From Salinicoccus albus DSM 19776 (GTDB taxonomy: Bacteria > Bacillota > Bacilli > Staphylococcales > Salinicoccaceae), in assembly GCF_000385175.1 (NCBI RefSeq), contig NZ_ARQJ01000017.1, positions 1 to 45,874 on the forward strand: a stretch of 45,874 bases of DNA. Direction: 5' to 3'. The notes beneath the pieces were generated by a model. That model was not told the origin of the DNA. It worked only from the letters and a program-made list of their open reading frames with translations, and did not search any database. A program made the translations under genes and the position numbers. This document shows, in pieces, positions 25,173 through 35,386 of the stretch (positions are counted from its first letter, which is position 1; each line of letters begins with the position of its first letter).

Positions 25173-26429
25173 ATGTTTAAATTTAATGAAGATGACACGA
25201 ATCTGACCTGTTCCTTCTGTGGTAAAGATCAGGAACAGGTGAAAAAGCTTATCGCCGGCAGCGGAGTATATATTTGTAACGAATGTATAGAACTTTGTCA
25301 TGAGATTATTGAGGAAGAACTTAAGTCTGAAAAAACAGAAGTATTCACAGAAATACCAAAACCTCAAGAAATATTGAATTCTATCAATGATTACGTGATC
25401 GGGCAGGAAAATGCTAAACGCGCGTTAAGTGTTGCAGTTTATAACCATTATAAACGGGTGAACCAGACCACTGAAGATGATGTGGAAATATCCAAGAGTA
25501 ACATCGCTCTGATCGGACCGACAGGAAGCGGTAAAACACTGCTTGCCCAGACGCTGGCAAGGACGCTGAATGTCCCATTTGCCATCGCCGATGCAACAAG
25601 TCTCACAGAAGCCGGCTATGTGGGTGACGATGTTGAAAACATTCTTCTGAGATTGATCCAGGCAGCTGATTTTGATGTAGAACGTGCCGAACAAGGTATT
25701 ATCTACGTCGATGAAATTGACAAAATCGCGAGAAAAAGTGAAAACACATCCATTACAAGAGACGTCTCTGGTGAGGGTGTACAGCAGGCGCTTCTGAAAA
25801 TTCTGGAAGGTACGACTGCAAGCGTTCCGCCGCAGGGCGGCCGGAAACATCCAAATCAGGAATCCATCCAGATCGATACGAAAAATATTCTTTTCATACT
25901 CGGCGGCGCATTCGACGGCATGGATGAAATCATCAAAAGAAGAATCGGCGAAAAAGTGATCGGCTTCGGCGGTGCTTCCGAGACAATTGAGGATAAGGAT
26001 GAACTGCTTTCAAGAGTGCGTCCGGATGATCTGCAGAGCTACGGTCTGATTCCCGAATTCATCGGGCGTGTCCCCATCATCAGCTATTTGGAAGAACTGG
26101 ATGTAGAGGCGCTGAACTCCATATTGACGGACCCTAAAAATGCGCTGGTCAAGCAGTACAAAAAGATGCTTGAAATCGATAATGTTGAGCTTGAATTTGA
26201 TAAAGAAGCACTCAATGCCATCAGTGAACTTGCCATAGAAAGAAAAACAGGTGCACGCGGACTGCGGTCAATCATTGAAGAACGCATGGTTGATATCATG
26301 TTCAATATTCCTTCGAATGACGATATCCGCAGGGTGAAGATCACCAGGGAAACCATAGAGGATGAAGTACAGCCGCTGCTGTATGATGAGAATGACGAAT
26401 TCATCGATCCTGAACGTAAAAGTGCATAA
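25173..26429 (+). CDS. clpX: ATP-dependent Clp protease ATP-binding subunit ClpX
   Basis: ClpX is the AAA+ unfoldase that feeds substrates to ClpP. The 418-residue protein starts with the C4 zinc domain (Cys13, Cys16, Cys35, Cys38), followed by Walker A GPTGSGKT near residue 115, the GYVGDDVE pore loop, Walker [11 protein letters not shown], the IGFGG ClpP-docking loop, and sensor 2 in [12 protein letters not shown] chose ATG 25173: AAAGAGGT lies about 8 nt upstream, and the protein then begins MFKFNEDD as in relatives. engB follows after a short hairpin. Confidence 0.97.
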   Translation: MFKFNEDDTNLTCSFCGKDQEQVKKLIAGSGVYICNECIELCHEIIEEELKSEKTEVFTEIPKPQEILNSINDYVIGQENAKRALSVAVYNHYKRVNQTTEDDVEISKSNIALIGPTGSGKTLLAQTLARTLNVPFAIADATSLTEAGYVGDDVENILLRLIQAADFDVERAEQGIIYVDEIDKIARKSENTSITRDVSGEGVQQALLKILEGTTASVPPQGGRKHPNQESIQIDTKNILFILGGAFDGMDEIIKRRIGEKVIGFGGASETIEDKDELLSRVRPDDLQSYGLIPEFIGRVPIISYLEELDVEALNSILTDPKNALVKQYKKMLEIDNVELEFDKEALNAISELAIERKTGARGLRSIIEERMVDIMFNIPSNDDIRRVKITRETIEDEVQPLLYDENDEFIDPERKSA

Positions 26430-26444
26430 TTGAAATCCATGGAG

Positions 26445-26471
26445 GAGCTGTCTTTTTGAGGCAGCTCTTTT
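26445..26471 (+). terminator. Terminator between clpX and engB
   Basis: An 8-bp stem (GAGCTGTC with GGCAGCTC, one G-U pair) with a 7-nt loop and a T run. It ends about 20 nt before the engB start, so engB expression may depend on read-through. Confidence 0.65.
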
Positions 26472-26491
26472 TCATTACAGGGAGTGGTAAT

Positions 26492-27082
26492 ATGAAGATA
26501 AATCCTGGAAATGTTGATATTATAATTTCAGCAGCAGGTCCTGAACAGTATCCGGACACCGGTCTTAAGGAGATTGCGCTAAGCGGCAGATCAAACGTCG
26601 GCAAGTCCTCATTTATCAATGCGGTGGCCGGCAGGAAAAATATCGCTAGAACGTCATCTAAGCCCGGCAAGACTCAGATCTTAAATTTTTATGATATGGA
26701 TAAAAAGTTTATATTTGTGGATGTGCCCGGTTACGGATATGCAAAACAATCCAAAGTGAACAGACAGAAGTGGGGGATGATGATTGAAACCTACCTTGCG
26801 GAACGTGAACCGCTTGCTGCTGTCATCCAGCTGATTGACCTCAGACACAAGCCAACCGAGGATGACATACTGATGTATAACTTTCTAAAGCATTTTGAAC
26901 TGCCTGTCATTGTTGTGTGTACAAAGCAGGATAAGATTTCAAAAAGCAAGGTCCAAAAACATTTGAAAATCGTCAGGGAAAGCATCGATTTGGATGATTC
27001 AGATACGATGATTGCATTTTCAGCGATTGACAAATATAATATGCCGGAGATAATGGAAGCAATCTACAAGCATATCAATTAG
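26492..27082 (+). CDS. engB: Ribosome biogenesis GTPase EngB (YsxC)
   Basis: This small essential GTPase is needed for 50S subunit assembly. The 196-residue protein has G1 GRSNVGKSS near residue 32, G2 (SSKPGKTQ), G3 DVPGYG, G4 TKQDK and a G5-like FSAID. I chose ATG 26492 with AGGGAGTGG upstream. A longer in-frame start at 26456 lies inside the terminator hairpin. Its place between clpX and hemA is conserved. Confidence 0.95.
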   Translation: MKINPGNVDIIISAAGPEQYPDTGLKEIALSGRSNVGKSSFINAVAGRKNIARTSSKPGKTQILNFYDMDKKFIFVDVPGYGYAKQSKVNRQKWGMMIETYLAEREPLAAVIQLIDLRHKPTEDDILMYNFLKHFELPVIVVCTKQDKISKSKVQKHLKIVRESIDLDDSDTMIAFSAIDKYNMPEIMEAIYKHIN

Positions 27083-27100
27083 GTCACAAATTTTTCTTAT

Positions 27101-27115
27101 TTATAATCAATATAA
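27101..27115 (+). promoter_or_regulatory. PerR-like box upstream of hemA
   Basis: TTATAATCAATATAA matches the PerR consensus TTATAATNATTATAA at all but one position. It contains a -10-like TATAAT. In Bacillus subtilis the hemAXCDBL operon is repressed by PerR, so the same control is likely here. A second possible extended -10 (TGTTAAAAT) lies at 27149-27157. Confidence 0.55.
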
Positions 27116-27211
27116 ATAGTGAGATGCATGGAAAACGAACATATTATCTGTTAAAATAAAGAGTGTTATAGGCACTATGTGTTGGTGCAAAATGATTGGG
27201 GGGCCATTCTG

Positions 27212-28558
27212 ATGCATGTGATTGCATTGAGTCTGAATTACAAGAAGGCAACGGTAGAAGAACGCGAAGCAGTTGCTTTTCAGGAGGATGAAATAGTCCC
27301 TGCTTTACATAAGCTCAGGGAACAGAAAAGTATATTGGAAGGCCTGCTTCTGTCTACATGTAACAGGACGGAAGTATACGTAGTCAGCGACCAGGTGCAT
27401 ACTGGTAAGTATTATTCGCAAAAATTTCTTGCTGACTGGTTTGATATAAATTTTGAAACGGTGAAAAATATCATCGATGTTAAAGTTGCCGATGATGCTA
27501 TACAACATCTGTACCGGGTGACATCCGGTCTTGAATCCATCGTGCTGGGAGAGACACAGATACTTGGACAGATCAGGGATGCTTTTTTCACTGCACAGGA
27601 AGAGCATACCACAGGCACTGTGTTCAATAAATTATTTAAAGAAGTAATTACGCTGGCAAAACGTGGCCATAGCGAAACGGATATTTCGAAAAATGCCATT
27701 TCAATGTCCTATGCAGCCGTGGAATTGGCCAAGAAAATATTTGCGGATGTCAAGGACACCAAAGTGCTTGTCGTTGGGGCAGGTGAAATGGCGGAACAGT
27801 CGCTGCTGAACCTCACATCAAACGGTATTGATCAATTGACGGTCGTGAACCGTTCTGAAGATAAAGCGCAGGCATTGGCTGAACGTTTTAATGGCAAAAG
27901 CGTGCCCTTCGAGCAATTGGAAGAAGAACTGGCGGATGCAGATATTGTTATCACAAGCACTGCGGCAAGGAATTATGTGATTACTGAAGATATTGTGGGC
28001 AATGCAGTTTCAATCAGAAAACACAGCCCGCTGGTGATGATGGATATCGCACTGCCGCGTGATATAGATCCATCTGCAGGCAGCATCGATAACGTATATA
28101 TGTATAATGTTGATGATCTTCAGGGCATGGTGGATGCGAACCTTTCAACAAGGCAGGAGGAAGCGGTAAAAATAGAAGGAATGATTGCTGAATCTATGGA
28201 CAGCTTTAATGAATGGGTGAATATGCTTGGTGTCGTTCCCGTCATTCAGGCGATGCGCACAAAGGCCTTGAACATCCATGAAGAGACGTTCAAGAGTGTT
28301 GAAAGAAAGATGCCTGATATGACGGAACGTGAACGCACAGTAGTATCCAAACATATGAAGAGTATCATAAACCAAATGCTTAAAGAACCTATCGTCTATA
28401 CAAAAGAGATGGCAGGGGATAAAAAATCCGAACAGAAACTTAGAGAAATTGAACAGCTGTTTGGAATCGAAGATGTTGTAGAGGATATTAAACAGCAGGA
28501 TAAAGTTAAGCAGCAGAAAAAGCTTCAAGCGAGAAAAAAAGAGCTCGCACTCGACTAG
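27212..28558 (+). CDS. hemA: Glutamyl-tRNA reductase
   Basis: HemA carries out the first committed step of C5 heme synthesis, reducing Glu-tRNA-Glu to glutamate-1-semialdehyde with NADPH. The 448-residue protein has the catalytic Cys50 in STCNRTEVY, LESIVLGETQILGQI near 110, the Rossmann motif VLVVGAGEMAEQ, and a C-terminal dimerisation helix. The very C-terminus is Lys/Gln-rich. The ATG at 27212 follows TTGGGGGGCC. It leads the operon hemA-hemX-hemC-hemD-hemB-hemL, and the PerR-like box is 100 nt upstream. Confidence 0.96.
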   Translation: MHVIALSLNYKKATVEEREAVAFQEDEIVPALHKLREQKSILEGLLLSTCNRTEVYVVSDQVHTGKYYSQKFLADWFDINFETVKNIIDVKVADDAIQHLYRVTSGLESIVLGETQILGQIRDAFFTAQEEHTTGTVFNKLFKEVITLAKRGHSETDISKNAISMSYAAVELAKKIFADVKDTKVLVVGAGEMAEQSLLNLTSNGIDQLTVVNRSEDKAQALAERFNGKSVPFEQLEEELADADIVITSTAARNYVITEDIVGNAVSIRKHSPLVMMDIALPRDIDPSAGSIDNVYMYNVDDLQGMVDANLSTRQEEAVKIEGMIAESMDSFNEWVNMLGVVPVIQAMRTKALNIHEETFKSVERKMPDMTERERTVVSKHMKSIINQMLKEPIVYTKEMAGDKKSEQKLREIEQLFGIEDVVEDIKQQDKVKQQKKLQARKKELALD

Positions 28559-28573
28559 ACAGGTGGGGACAGT

Positions 28574-29398
28574 ATGGACATTATGTTCCGCATCCATGAA
28601 TTGATACTATTACTATATTTTGTGAGCCTTTCTGTACTATGTTACGATTTGTTTTTTAGAAATCGTCGGGCCAGAAAGGCTTCGTTTTATATTGCATTAT
28701 TTGCCGCACTGCTGCAATCGGTCAGTTTTGTGAGCATCGGCATCAGCATCGGACGCATCCCCGTTCAAACAATGTTTGAAGGGTTTTATGCGTTATCAAT
28801 GCTGATTATTATTGCAGGTTTGGTCCATTACAGAAAAAGTGACTCGGAAATTGCCCTGTTCATATATATACTAACCACTTTCACACTATATACTTTGTAT
28901 ACATTTGCCCCTGTCACCTACGACAGAATCACTGAAGTCTCAACATTGATGAATGAACTGCTTGTCATACATGTCGGCCTGGCGCTTATTGCATACCTGC
29001 TCTTCTTCATCTCAGTGCTGCATGCTGTGATTTATGTCATTCAATATGATAATCTTAAAAAAAAGCGTTTTAACCGTCTGTTCTTTTCATTATTCAGCAT
29101 AGGCACTGCAGAAAAGATGATGGTGCGCTCGATGATGTTTGGTGTGTTCAGCATGTCGGTCAGTATTCTGCTGGGTGCCATCTGGGGTGTAAACATCATC
29201 GGTGTTGATATATTCAGGGATTTTAAAGTACTCGGGACATTTGTGGTACTTCTAATGTATGCCGCATTGCTGTTTCAAGTGCGGACAGCCCGTAATCTGC
29301 AGCGTATTGCGAAGCTGAATATTGCAGTATTTATCATTTGCATGCTTAATTATTTATTTATCACACAACTATCCAGTTTCCATTTTTGGGGATATTAA
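28574..29398 (+). CDS. hemX: HemX, membrane protein of the heme operon (CcsA-like)
   Basis: The 274-residue protein has about eight membrane spans and belongs to the CcsA/CcmC-like cytochrome assembly superfamily. In Bacillus, HemX lowers the amount of HemA. A conserved motif region, LGAIWGVNI, lies near residue 200. It starts 15 nt after hemA with GGTGGGGAC upstream. No tryptophan-rich WWD motif is obvious, which fits HemX rather than a true CcsA. Confidence 0.88.
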   Translation: MDIMFRIHELILLLYFVSLSVLCYDLFFRNRRARKASFYIALFAALLQSVSFVSIGISIGRIPVQTMFEGFYALSMLIIIAGLVHYRKSDSEIALFIYILTTFTLYTLYTFAPVTYDRITEVSTLMNELLVIHVGLALIAYLLFFISVLHAVIYVIQYDNLKKKRFNRLFFSLFSIGTAEKMMVRSMMFGVFSMSVSILLGAIWGVNIIGVDIFRDFKVLGTFVVLLMYAALLFQVRTARNLQRIAKLNIAVFIICMLNYLFITQLSSFHFWGY

Positions 29399-29413
29399 AG
29401 GAGAACTTCGATT

Positions 29414-30337
29414 ATGAGGAAATTTATCGTCGGTTCAAGGCGAAGCGGTTTGGCGATGACACAATCCAAACAATTCATTGAAAAGCTGAAAGAGCATTAT
29501 CCGGATATCGATGTAGAAATCAAGGAAATTGTTACCAAAGGTGACAGGATTGTCGATGTCCAACTGTCAAAAGTCGGCGGCAAAGGCTTATTTGTCAAAG
29601 AGATTGAACAGGCACTCGAAAATCGTGAGATTGACATGGCGATCCACAGTCTGAAGGACGTCCCAAGTGAACTTTCTGAAGGCTTTATGATCGGGTGCGT
29701 GCCTGAGCGTGAAGATATGCGGGATGCGTTCCTGTCGAACGGCAATGTGCCGTTTAGGGAACTGCCTGCAGGCAGTGTGGTAGGCACCAGCAGTCTCAGG
29801 AGAGGCGCCCAGCTTCTTGCGATACGGGATGATATTACTGTGAATTGGGTTCGCGGTAATATTGACACCCGTATTAAAAAGATGGAGTCCGGTGAATATG
29901 ATGCGATTGTCCTCGCTGCAGCAGGATTAAAGCGCATGGGATGGTCCGATTCCATTGTAACGGAATATTTTGACCCCGAAACATTCATCCCAGCGATTGC
30001 ACAGGGGGCTCTGGGAATTGAGATCCGTTCGAATGATGCTGAATTACTCGAAATGCTTGAAAATGTTCATTCTGAAAAAGATGCTGAATGCACAACAGCG
30101 GAACGCACTTTCCTCAGACGGATGGATGGCAGCTGCGAGGTGCCGATCGGTGGTTTTGCCACATACGAAGATGGGGAAATGTATCTGATCGGTTTGATTA
30201 TGCCGGAGGATGGCAGTGAACAATATGTTGTGAAAAAATCTCATGGGAATCCTGAGACGCTGGGTAATCTCGTCGCCGATGAGATGGAGAAAATCGGTGC
30301 CAAGGATATTATTGACCGGATTAATGCAAACCTCTGA
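29414..30337 (+). CDS. hemC: Porphobilinogen deaminase (hydroxymethylbilane synthase)
   Basis: HemC joins four porphobilinogens into hydroxymethylbilane. The 307-residue protein starts [17 protein letters not shown] and has the catalytic Asp region [11 protein letters not shown] near residue 80, [19 protein letters not shown], and the dipyrromethane-cofactor Cys in GSCEVPIGG near 241. RBS AAAGGAGAA lies upstream. hemD begins inside its last codons. Confidence 0.97.
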   Translation: MRKFIVGSRRSGLAMTQSKQFIEKLKEHYPDIDVEIKEIVTKGDRIVDVQLSKVGGKGLFVKEIEQALENREIDMAIHSLKDVPSELSEGFMIGCVPEREDMRDAFLSNGNVPFRELPAGSVVGTSSLRRGAQLLAIRDDITVNWVRGNIDTRIKKMESGEYDAIVLAAAGLKRMGWSDSIVTEYFDPETFIPAIAQGALGIEIRSNDAELLEMLENVHSEKDAECTTAERTFLRRMDGSCEVPIGGFATYEDGEMYLIGLIMPEDGSEQYVVKKSHGNPETLGNLVADEMEKIGAKDIIDRINANL

Positions 30338-31037
30338 TCGTACTGTAATTGTCACTCAGAGCAGGCTTTCAGGTATCACTTCGAATGCTCTGGATATCCG
30401 TCATGCCCCGATTATTACAACAGAAACACTGCCTTTTGATGAAAAGATTTTTGCTGTGGAATACGACTGGCTAATTCTGACAAGCCCGAATGCAGTGAAA
30501 CATTTTATGCGCTTTATTTCCAGGGTCAATTATAGAAAACTTGCGAGCATTGGTATGAAGACAACTGAGTCTCTGCGGAAACATGGCATAGCAGTCGACT
30601 TTGAACCCACGGGGTACTCACAGGAAACTTTTATGAAAGAATTTGAAGCCGATGGAAACAAACGTATATTATATCCTGTCAGTCTTAATGCCCGGCCGCT
30701 CCTATATGACCATTTGACGGGAAATGGGATGAGTGTCACCAGGATCAGGCTGTACAAGCCCGTGCCGAATGCAGTTTCTTTGGAGGAAATCGGTGCACTG
30801 CTGGATTCTAAGCCTTTTGCAATCACGTTTTCCAGTCCGTCCGGCGTCAAAGCTTATGCAGACAGATTTGGCCCAAAGATCCCCGAAAATACAATCGTTG
30901 CAGCCATTGGTCATGTGACTGCCGACGCGTTGAAAAAATACGGTATTAAGAGCGTCCAGCCGGGAAAAGAAACGCTGCAGGACATGATAGACATGCTTGA
31001 ATATGGAATGGACAGAGGTGTAGAGAATGAGTTTTGA
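30324..31037 (+). CDS. hemD: Uroporphyrinogen-III synthase
   Basis: HemD closes hydroxymethylbilane with D-ring inversion to uroporphyrinogen III. The family is poorly conserved. The 237-residue protein has the expected two-domain pattern, with [17 protein letters not shown] near residue 50, [25 protein letters not shown], and [13 protein letters not shown] near the C-terminus. I chose ATG 30324, which overlaps hemC by 14 nt. The gene itself overlaps hemB by 11 nt, so the three are coupled. Confidence 0.9.
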   Translation: MQTSDRTVIVTQSRLSGITSNALDIRHAPIITTETLPFDEKIFAVEYDWLILTSPNAVKHFMRFISRVNYRKLASIGMKTTESLRKHGIAVDFEPTGYSQETFMKEFEADGNKRILYPVSLNARPLLYDHLTGNGMSVTRIRLYKPVPNAVSLEEIGALLDSKPFAITFSSPSGVKAYADRFGPKIPENTIVAAIGHVTADALKKYGIKSVQPGKETLQDMIDMLEYGMDRGVENEF

Positions 31038-32007
31038 CCGACATCGCCGTCTGAGAAGTACGGCATTTATGAGAGATATGGTACGTGAGACCCGAGTAAC
31101 GAAAGATGATCTGATCTATCCGATTTTTGTGGTTGAACAGGATGATATCAGGAAAGAAGTACCTTCAATGAAAGGTGTTTACCAGGTTTCTTTGAACCTG
31201 CTGCATCATGAACTGGAAGAAGTGAGTGACGCAGGCATTAAAACCGTGATTTTCTTTGGTATACCTGATGAAAAGGATCCGGAAGGCACCGGCGCATACC
31301 ACGATCATGGTGTTGTCCAGGAAGCTTGCAGGATAAGTAAAAGGCTTTATCCGGAGATTCTGGTGATTCTGGATACGTGTCTTTGTGAATACACAGATCA
31401 TGGCCACTGCGGTCTGATCGATCCCAAAACCAAAGACGTTGATAATGACAGCACTCTGCCACTCCTTGTAAAAACAGCAGTTTCACAGGCAAAAGCCGGT
31501 GCAGATATCATCGCACCGTCCAACATGATGGATGGATTTGTTGCTGAAATAAGAAAAGGTCTGGATGATAACGGATTCAGGCATATTCCGATTATGAGCT
31601 ACGGTATCAAGTTTTCCTCCAAATTTTACGGCCCATTCAGAGACGCCGCTGAATCCACGCCTTCATTCGGTGACAGGAGAACCTACCAGATGGATCCAGC
31701 CAACCGCTCGGAAGCACAGCGTGAACTGAACAGTGATCTGAGTGAAGGCTGTGACATGATGATTGTCAAACCAGCACTCAGCTTCCTGGACATCATGAGA
31801 GATGTCAGAAATAACACGGATGTACCCGTGGTTGCATATAACGTAAGCGGTGAGTATGCCATGACGCGCAATGCGATAGACGCGGGTCTGTTCGATGAAG
31901 GGATCATTATGGAACAGATGATCTCAATGAAACGTGCGGGCGCAGATATGATTATTACCTATTTCGCCAAAGATATATGTAAAATGCTCGATGAAGGGAT
32001 GTATTAA
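31027..32007 (+). CDS. hemB: Delta-aminolevulinic acid dehydratase (porphobilinogen synthase)
   Basis: HemB condenses two 5-aminolevulinate molecules to porphobilinogen. The 326-residue protein has the zinc-binding cysteines in [14 protein letters not shown] near 118-131. The two Schiff-base lysines are in [17 protein letters not shown] (near 196) and MIVKPAL (near 249). The start [10 protein letters not shown] is typical. It lies between hemD and hemL; the hemL ATG comes 2 nt after its stop. Confidence 0.97.
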   Translation: MSFDRHRRLRSTAFMRDMVRETRVTKDDLIYPIFVVEQDDIRKEVPSMKGVYQVSLNLLHHELEEVSDAGIKTVIFFGIPDEKDPEGTGAYHDHGVVQEACRISKRLYPEILVILDTCLCEYTDHGHCGLIDPKTKDVDNDSTLPLLVKTAVSQAKAGADIIAPSNMMDGFVAEIRKGLDDNGFRHIPIMSYGIKFSSKFYGPFRDAAESTPSFGDRRTYQMDPANRSEAQRELNSDLSEGCDMMIVKPALSFLDIMRDVRNNTDVPVVAYNVSGEYAMTRNAIDAGLFDEGIIMEQMISMKRAGADMIITYFAKDICKMLDEGMY

Positions 32008-32008
32008 A

Positions 32009-33295
32009 ATGTTGGAACAGTCGAAAGCACTTTATGACAAAGCGGTCAACCTTATGCCTGGTGGGGTGAACAGCCCAGCCAGGGCGTTTAAATCAGTCGG
32101 AATGGAACCTGTCTTTGTCGATCATGCCAAAGGATCCAGAGTATATGATGTGGATAGCAACGCATATATCGATTACGTGCTCAGCTTCGGTCCGTTAATC
32201 TTGGGACACAGCGATGATAAGGTTGTAGACAAGGTGTCAGCAGCCGCCCGGAAAGGCACGAGCTTTGGCGCGCCGACAGCACTGGAGAATGAGCTGGCCG
32301 AACTTGTGATAGACAGGGTTCCTTCAGTGGAAATGGTGCGTATGGTGTCTTCCGGAACGGAAGCAACATTGGCGGCAATCAGACTGGCCAGAGGCTTTAC
32401 CGGTAAGAATAAAATACTTAAGTTTGAAGGCTGTTATCATGGGCACAGTGATTCGCTGCTGATTAAAGCGGGCAGCGGCGTAGCCACGCTCGGCCTGCCG
32501 GACTCCCCCGGGGTGCCCGAAGGTACCGCATCCAATACAATTACCGTCCCATATAATGACAAGGAGAGTTTAAAAGAGGCGTTTGAACGGTTCGGCGATG
32601 ATATCGCAGCAGTAATTATGGAACCTGTTGCAGGCAATATGGGCGTCGTGCCTCCACTCGACGGCTACTTGGAATTTGTGCGCGATATCACTGAACAGAA
32701 TGATACACTTTTAATTTTCGATGAAGTGATGACAGGGTTCAGGGTCGGCTACAATTCTGCTCAGGGTTATTTTGACGTTAAACCTGATCTGACAGCCTTA
32801 GGCAAAGTGATCGGCGGCGGTCTGCCGGTTGGTGCATACGGCGGCAGAAGAGATATAATGGAACATATCGCACCGGCGGGTGACATATACCAGGCGGGTA
32901 CATTATCAGGCAACCCTCTGGCAATGACGGCGGGTCTTGAAACTCTGAAGCAATTGACACCCGAAAGCTATGAATATTTCAACAAGCTGGGGGATATGCT
33001 TGAGAAAGGTCTTAAAGCGGTTTTCAATGATAAAGGATATCCAATTACTGTGAATCGTGCCGGTTCAATGATTGGCTTCTTCCTGACTGACGGTCCGGTC
33101 ACTGATTTTGACAGTGCAAATACAAGTGACACCGATCTATTCGCCAAAATGTACAGGGCACTGATTAGAGAAGGAATCTATCTGCCTCCTTCCCAGTTCG
33201 AAGGTATGTTCCTGTCCACCAAGCATACTGAAGCAGATATCCAATCAACGATACAAGCATTCAGCAATGCTTTGGACAGTGTTACAGACAACTAA
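32009..33295 (+). CDS. hemL: Glutamate-1-semialdehyde 2,1-aminomutase
   Basis: HemL is a PLP enzyme that makes 5-aminolevulinate from the HemA product. The 428-residue protein has [14 protein letters not shown] at the start, [31 protein letters not shown], and the PLP lysine in [13 protein letters not shown] near 266. I chose ATG 32009, with GAAGGGA at 31992-31998 and a family-like start; the in-frame ATG at 31991 lies inside hemB. It is the last gene of the operon. Confidence 0.96.
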   Translation: MLEQSKALYDKAVNLMPGGVNSPARAFKSVGMEPVFVDHAKGSRVYDVDSNAYIDYVLSFGPLILGHSDDKVVDKVSAAARKGTSFGAPTALENELAELVIDRVPSVEMVRMVSSGTEATLAAIRLARGFTGKNKILKFEGCYHGHSDSLLIKAGSGVATLGLPDSPGVPEGTASNTITVPYNDKESLKEAFERFGDDIAAVIMEPVAGNMGVVPPLDGYLEFVRDITEQNDTLLIFDEVMTGFRVGYNSAQGYFDVKPDLTALGKVIGGGLPVGAYGGRRDIMEHIAPAGDIYQAGTLSGNPLAMTAGLETLKQLTPESYEYFNKLGDMLEKGLKAVFNDKGYPITVNRAGSMIGFFLTDGPVTDFDSANTSDTDLFAKMYRALIREGIYLPPSQFEGMFLSTKHTEADIQSTIQAFSNALDSVTDN

Positions 33296-33298
33296 GCA

Positions 33299-33327
33299 TT
33301 CACAATATGTACCAGTCAGTGTATAAT
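33299..33327 (+). promoter_or_regulatory. Candidate promoter of the cytochrome c gene
   Basis: TTCACA at 33299-33304 and TATAAT at 33322-33327 are 17 bp apart and start 4 nt after the hemL stop. Confidence 0.62.
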
Positions 33328-33358
33328 TGAATCAAACAGTTAAATGGAGGTAGAGTAA

Positions 33359-33931
33359 ATGGCGAATGATAATGACAACAAACATTTGACCGACAAAGAA
33401 TTTTATATGGAGGGACAAAATAAAGAAGAAAAAGTCTACATCCACGGTCAAAACAGGAATATGATCGAAAGAAAAGAGAATGATAAGAAAAATCCGCTTG
33501 CCTGGATTATTCCTATTATCGTCGTTGTCTTATTGGTTCCGCTCGTTATTCATCTGGCGACAGGCAACGGCGGTCACCCGATTGCCGGCGATATTGAAGG
33601 CGGTTCATCAGGAGAGGAATCATCAGGGGCGTCCGACGGTGAAGGCTCCGGCGGAGAAGAGAGTACAGAAGAATCCGGCGGAGATGGTGGCGGAGAGCAG
33701 GCATCTTCCGGCGACTTCGATGCTGAAGGTTTTGCCCGAGATAACTGTGCATCATGCCATGGTGAGGACTTCTCCGGCGGAACGGGACCTGCACTGGCAG
33801 GTACAAGCCTCTCTGAAGAAGACTTCTCTTCAACTGTCAGAGAAGGACCGGCTTCCATGCCCGCGTTCAGCCAGGATCAGATTGCCGATGAGGATCTCAC
33901 AGCACTTCATGAATACTTAGCAGGACAATAA
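33359..33931 (+). CDS. Membrane-anchored cytochrome c (c550/c551-like)
   Basis: The 190-residue protein has a charged cytoplasmic N-terminus of about 45 residues and one membrane span (LAWIIPIIVVVLLVPLVIHL). A 55-residue linker of Gly, Ser and Glu follows, then a mono-heme class I domain with the CASCH heme site near 130-134, GTGPALAG, and the axial Met in GPASMPAF. The heme domain would lie outside the membrane and carry electrons to a terminal oxidase. RBS GGAGGTA lies upstream. The longer-than-usual cytoplasmic head has no function I can name. Confidence 0.9.
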   Translation: MANDNDNKHLTDKEFYMEGQNKEEKVYIHGQNRNMIERKENDKKNPLAWIIPIIVVVLLVPLVIHLATGNGGHPIAGDIEGGSSGEESSGASDGEGSGGEESTEESGGDGGGEQASSGDFDAEGFARDNCASCHGEDFSGGTGPALAGTSLSEEDFSSTVREGPASMPAFSQDQIADEDLTALHEYLAGQ

Positions 33932-33941
33932 TTTACTTAAC

Positions 33942-33969
33942 AACCTCCCACATAGGGCTGTGGGAGGTT
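33942..33969 (+). terminator. Terminator of the cytochrome c gene
   Basis: An 11-bp stem (33942-33952 with 33959-33969) with a 6-nt loop, followed by TTTAATT. Confidence 0.82.
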
Positions 33970-34023
33970 TAATTATACCATATATAACGAAATCCGAAAT
34001 AATTGGGCGAGGGGGGTGTAATC

Positions 34024-35091
34024 GTGAAGAAATATATGAATCTGGGTCTGCTTTTCATTTTCTCATTTTTTGTGTCATGGGTGCTGCACAATATTGGCAT
34101 GATACTGCCGTGGCTGTTCGGTTCTATGATTGCCACCGTCATCTTCTATCGACTGATCGGAGACAATTTCCATTTTAAGAAGTGGATGGGCGACCTCGGC
34201 ATCTTTGTCATCGGCATTGAAATTGGTTCTACATTCACCACTGAAACGCTCATCGATATGCAGGATGATGTGTTTAATATTGTACTTCTTACCTTTATGG
34301 TCATTGGACTCAGTCTGCTTCTGGCCAGATTATTTATGAAAATGAGCGGCTGTACATATGAAACTGCTCTCCTTGCCTCCATACCCGGTGCACTTTCCCA
34401 GATGATTATCATGGCTGAAGAGGAAGATAGAGCGGATCTGCTGCTGGTCACTTTGACTCAGATGTCCAGAATTGTCCTAGTTGTCATTTTCATACCGTTT
34501 ATAGCCAGTATTTTCACTGATCCCTCAGGTGGTGCCATGCAGGATGGCGCCCCGGTACTAACATCCGTCATTATCCCCGAGATGTTTTTCCTGATCGCCG
34601 GTGCCCTGATTCTTATGTTTGTGATGAGACTTTTGAAGTTCCCTGTGCCTGTGATGATCGGTCCGATGCTCGCGGTTCTGATCTGGAACCTTTTGACCGG
34701 TTACAATTTTTCTTTAAATATTGAGTTCATGTTCTTCGCCCAGCTGCTTTTGGGCATCCGGATCGGATTACAGGTTTCCTCATTAATCAATAGATTGAAC
34801 GGTAAGATGGTCGTTTCCATGCTATTAATGAATGTCTTTCTGATATTCGGCACGATGATCATCGTCTTGATTTTCATTGCATTTACTGAACATAACTTCA
34901 ATAATCTTTTCCTGAGCGCGGCGCCTGGAGGTATCGGCCAAATTATTATCGTTGCGGTGGAAATGGGATCAAATATTGCAATGATTTCAAGCTATCATAT
35001 ATTCCGTATATTCTTCATATTGTTGATTGTCGCTCCGATCATCAATTTGATTCTTTCACGCAGCCGGCAAAAGCGGGAGGGCTTGAAGTAA
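34024..35091 (+). CDS. AbrB-family (AbrB/PA2604-like) integral membrane protein
   Basis: The 355-residue protein has about ten hydrophobic segments in two similar halves. Each half has an LLASIPGALSQM or LSAAPGGIGQI element, the hallmark of this membrane family, which is often misnamed ammonia monooxygenase or transcriptional regulator. It is probably a transporter; the substrate is unknown. I chose GTG 34024 with GAGGGGGGTG at 34010-34019 upstream. A TTG at 34003 is in frame but overlaps that site. The valS promoter begins just after its stop. Confidence 0.85.
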   Translation: MKKYMNLGLLFIFSFFVSWVLHNIGMILPWLFGSMIATVIFYRLIGDNFHFKKWMGDLGIFVIGIEIGSTFTTETLIDMQDDVFNIVLLTFMVIGLSLLLARLFMKMSGCTYETALLASIPGALSQMIIMAEEEDRADLLLVTLTQMSRIVLVVIFIPFIASIFTDPSGGAMQDGAPVLTSVIIPEMFFLIAGALILMFVMRLLKFPVPVMIGPMLAVLIWNLLTGYNFSLNIEFMFFAQLLLGIRIGLQVSSLINRLNGKMVVSMLLMNVFLIFGTMIIVLIFIAFTEHNFNNLFLSAAPGGIGQIIIVAVEMGSNIAMISSYHIFRIFFILLIVAPIINLILSRSRQKREGLK

Positions 35092-35096
35092 CAGGC

Positions 35097-35125
35097 TTGA
35101 CAGTTCATCCCGAATGAAATAATAT
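35097..35125 (+). promoter_or_regulatory. Promoter of the valS T-box leader
   Basis: TTGACA (35097-35102) and TAATAT (35120-35125) are 17 bp apart, starting 6 nt after the upstream stop. Confidence 0.75.
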
Positions 35126-35131
35126 AACTGT

Positions 35132-35361
35132 AAGTTTATATTTGAGAGTACAGAAGTTTCATGGTATGCGGGTGATAGAGAGTGTGTGTCCGCTGGAAGC
35201 ATGCCGAAGGATACCGTGAATGTAGTCTGTTTTGATATTTAGCCTGAACTGATACGTAGGGCTTTACGTTTTATGAGCGTTAATCATTGTAAGTGCAGCG
35301 TTTTGCTGAATTTAGGTGGTACCGCGGAACTCCCGTCCTATTGATGGATCAGGGAGTTTTT
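35132..35361 (+). promoter_or_regulatory. T-box riboswitch (tRNA-Val) controlling valS
   Basis: The leader senses uncharged tRNA-Val and allows valS transcription when valine is short. Visible parts are the AGTA element at 35147-35150, the stem I base (ACAGA with TCTGT) and its upper helix (CATGGTAT with ATACCGTG). The specifier loop holds GTA at 35222-35224. The T-box AGGTGGTACCGCG is at 35314-35326. The terminator stem AACTCCC (35328-35334) pairs with GGGAGTT (35352-35358) before a T run. The downstream gene agrees with a Val specifier. Confidence 0.93.
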
Positions 35362-35386
35362 ATTATGCAGTAAAAGGAGAGATTTT

